From Pseudopelagicola sp. (GTDB lineage Bacteria > Pseudomonadota > Alphaproteobacteria > Rhodobacterales > Rhodobacteraceae), in contig JAPHRE010000019.1 of the NCBI GenBank assembly GCA_026195905.1, positions 17,155 to 81,154 of the forward strand: DNA of 64,000 bases, written 5' to 3'. The notes beneath the pieces are model-generated. The model did no database searches. It was not told where the DNA came from and saw nothing but the letters and a program-made list of their open reading frames with translations. Shown piece by piece: positions 63,911 through 64,000 of this stretch; within the stretch, counting starts at the first letter, position 1, and every line of letters begins with the position of its first letter. The position numbers and the translations under genes are program-made.

Positions 63911-64000
63911 GGAGACGTGGCCGAGTGGTCGAAGGCGCTCCCCTGCTAAGGGAGTAAACGGGAAACCGTTTCGAGGGTTCGAATCCCTTCGTCTCCGCCA
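63911..64000 (+). tRNA. tRNA-Ser (anticodon GCU)
   Basis: The acceptor GGAGACG pairs with CGTCTCC, then G and encoded CCA at the last three bases of the window. The anticodon arm CTCCCCTGCTAAGGGAG reads GCT. A long variable arm and the T arm GAGGGTTCGAATCCCTTC are class II features of serine tRNAs. A weak promoter-like TTGTCA ... GATAAA (63875-63901) lies just before. tRNA-Ser genes are common integration sites, but the downstream flank is outside the window. Confidence 0.95.

Noticed and set aside
63911..64000. Integration (att) site at the tRNA-Ser gene
   Set aside because: No integrase or direct repeat is visible upstream, and the downstream side is outside the window.

Overview
The window reads as chromosomal DNA of a marine-type alphaproteobacterium of the order Rhodobacterales (Roseobacter/Rhodobacter relatives). 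This rests on the high G+C content (about 60 % by eye), the ybgC-tolQRAB-pal-cpoB-tilS-ftsH block, the irr-fabA-fabB-fabI neighbourhood, a class II AroA, and a SAM/SAH-type riboswitch before metK, an RNA class known from this order. No genus can be named from sequence reading alone. There is no insertion sequence, prophage, CRISPR array or plasmid function. The content is mostly core genome with a catabolic accessory stretch in the middle.

Layout. 1-9300: envelope Tol-Pal operon running into tilS and ftsH, ended by a strong terminator. 9490-12945: a MOSC protein, then the one-carbon pair fhs-folD. 13006-14366: a PaaI-type thioesterase divergent from a membrane-bound LytTR regulator. 14363-20464 (minus strand): MFS transporter, enolase-superfamily enzyme, BigR/SqrR-like thiol repressor, then the DNA-repair pair Lhr-like helicase and PdeM. 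20576-27988 (minus strand): pcaB, a membrane protein, and a tight six-gene run containing pcaD, two further alpha/beta hydrolases, an EEP-family protein, a PLP dehydratase and a 2-haloacid dehalogenase. 28142-30282: FKBP isomerase, a membrane protein, a coiled-coil stress-type protein and a cupin. 30429-34564: fabI, fabB, fabA and divergent irr. 34665-41843: quinone reductase, an unknown conserved protein, miaB, two exported proteins sharing a small domain, and phoH-ybeY-corC. 41827-46334: lnt, riboswitch-controlled metK, a BASS transporter and trmB. 46540-53103: aroA-cmk, a predicted Zur-controlled COG0523 GTPase with a small partner, rpsA, a decayed SDR gene, ihfB and a LapA-domain protein. 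53147-64000: trpF-trpB, a DUF2237 protein, a beta-lactamase-fold hydrolase, pth, rplY, lldD with a palindromic operator, a MaoC protein, a membrane protein, trpA, a PagL-like lipid A deacylase, ychF and tRNA-Ser(GCU).

The most unusual signals are non-coding. A 44-bp array of four 11-bp units occurs twice, at 15072-15115 and 48533-48576, with 42 of 44 bases identical and imperfect inverted flanks. Near-perfect palindromes sit before the COG0523 gene, lldD, irr and an OmpA-family gene. An SDR gene has decayed between rpsA and ihfB. At protein level, the tandem secreted proteins at 38294-39181 share a Cys-containing domain that I cannot assign. Nothing here looks like a complete, unmistakably new multi-gene system; the repeat family and the shared domain are the best candidates for something undescribed.
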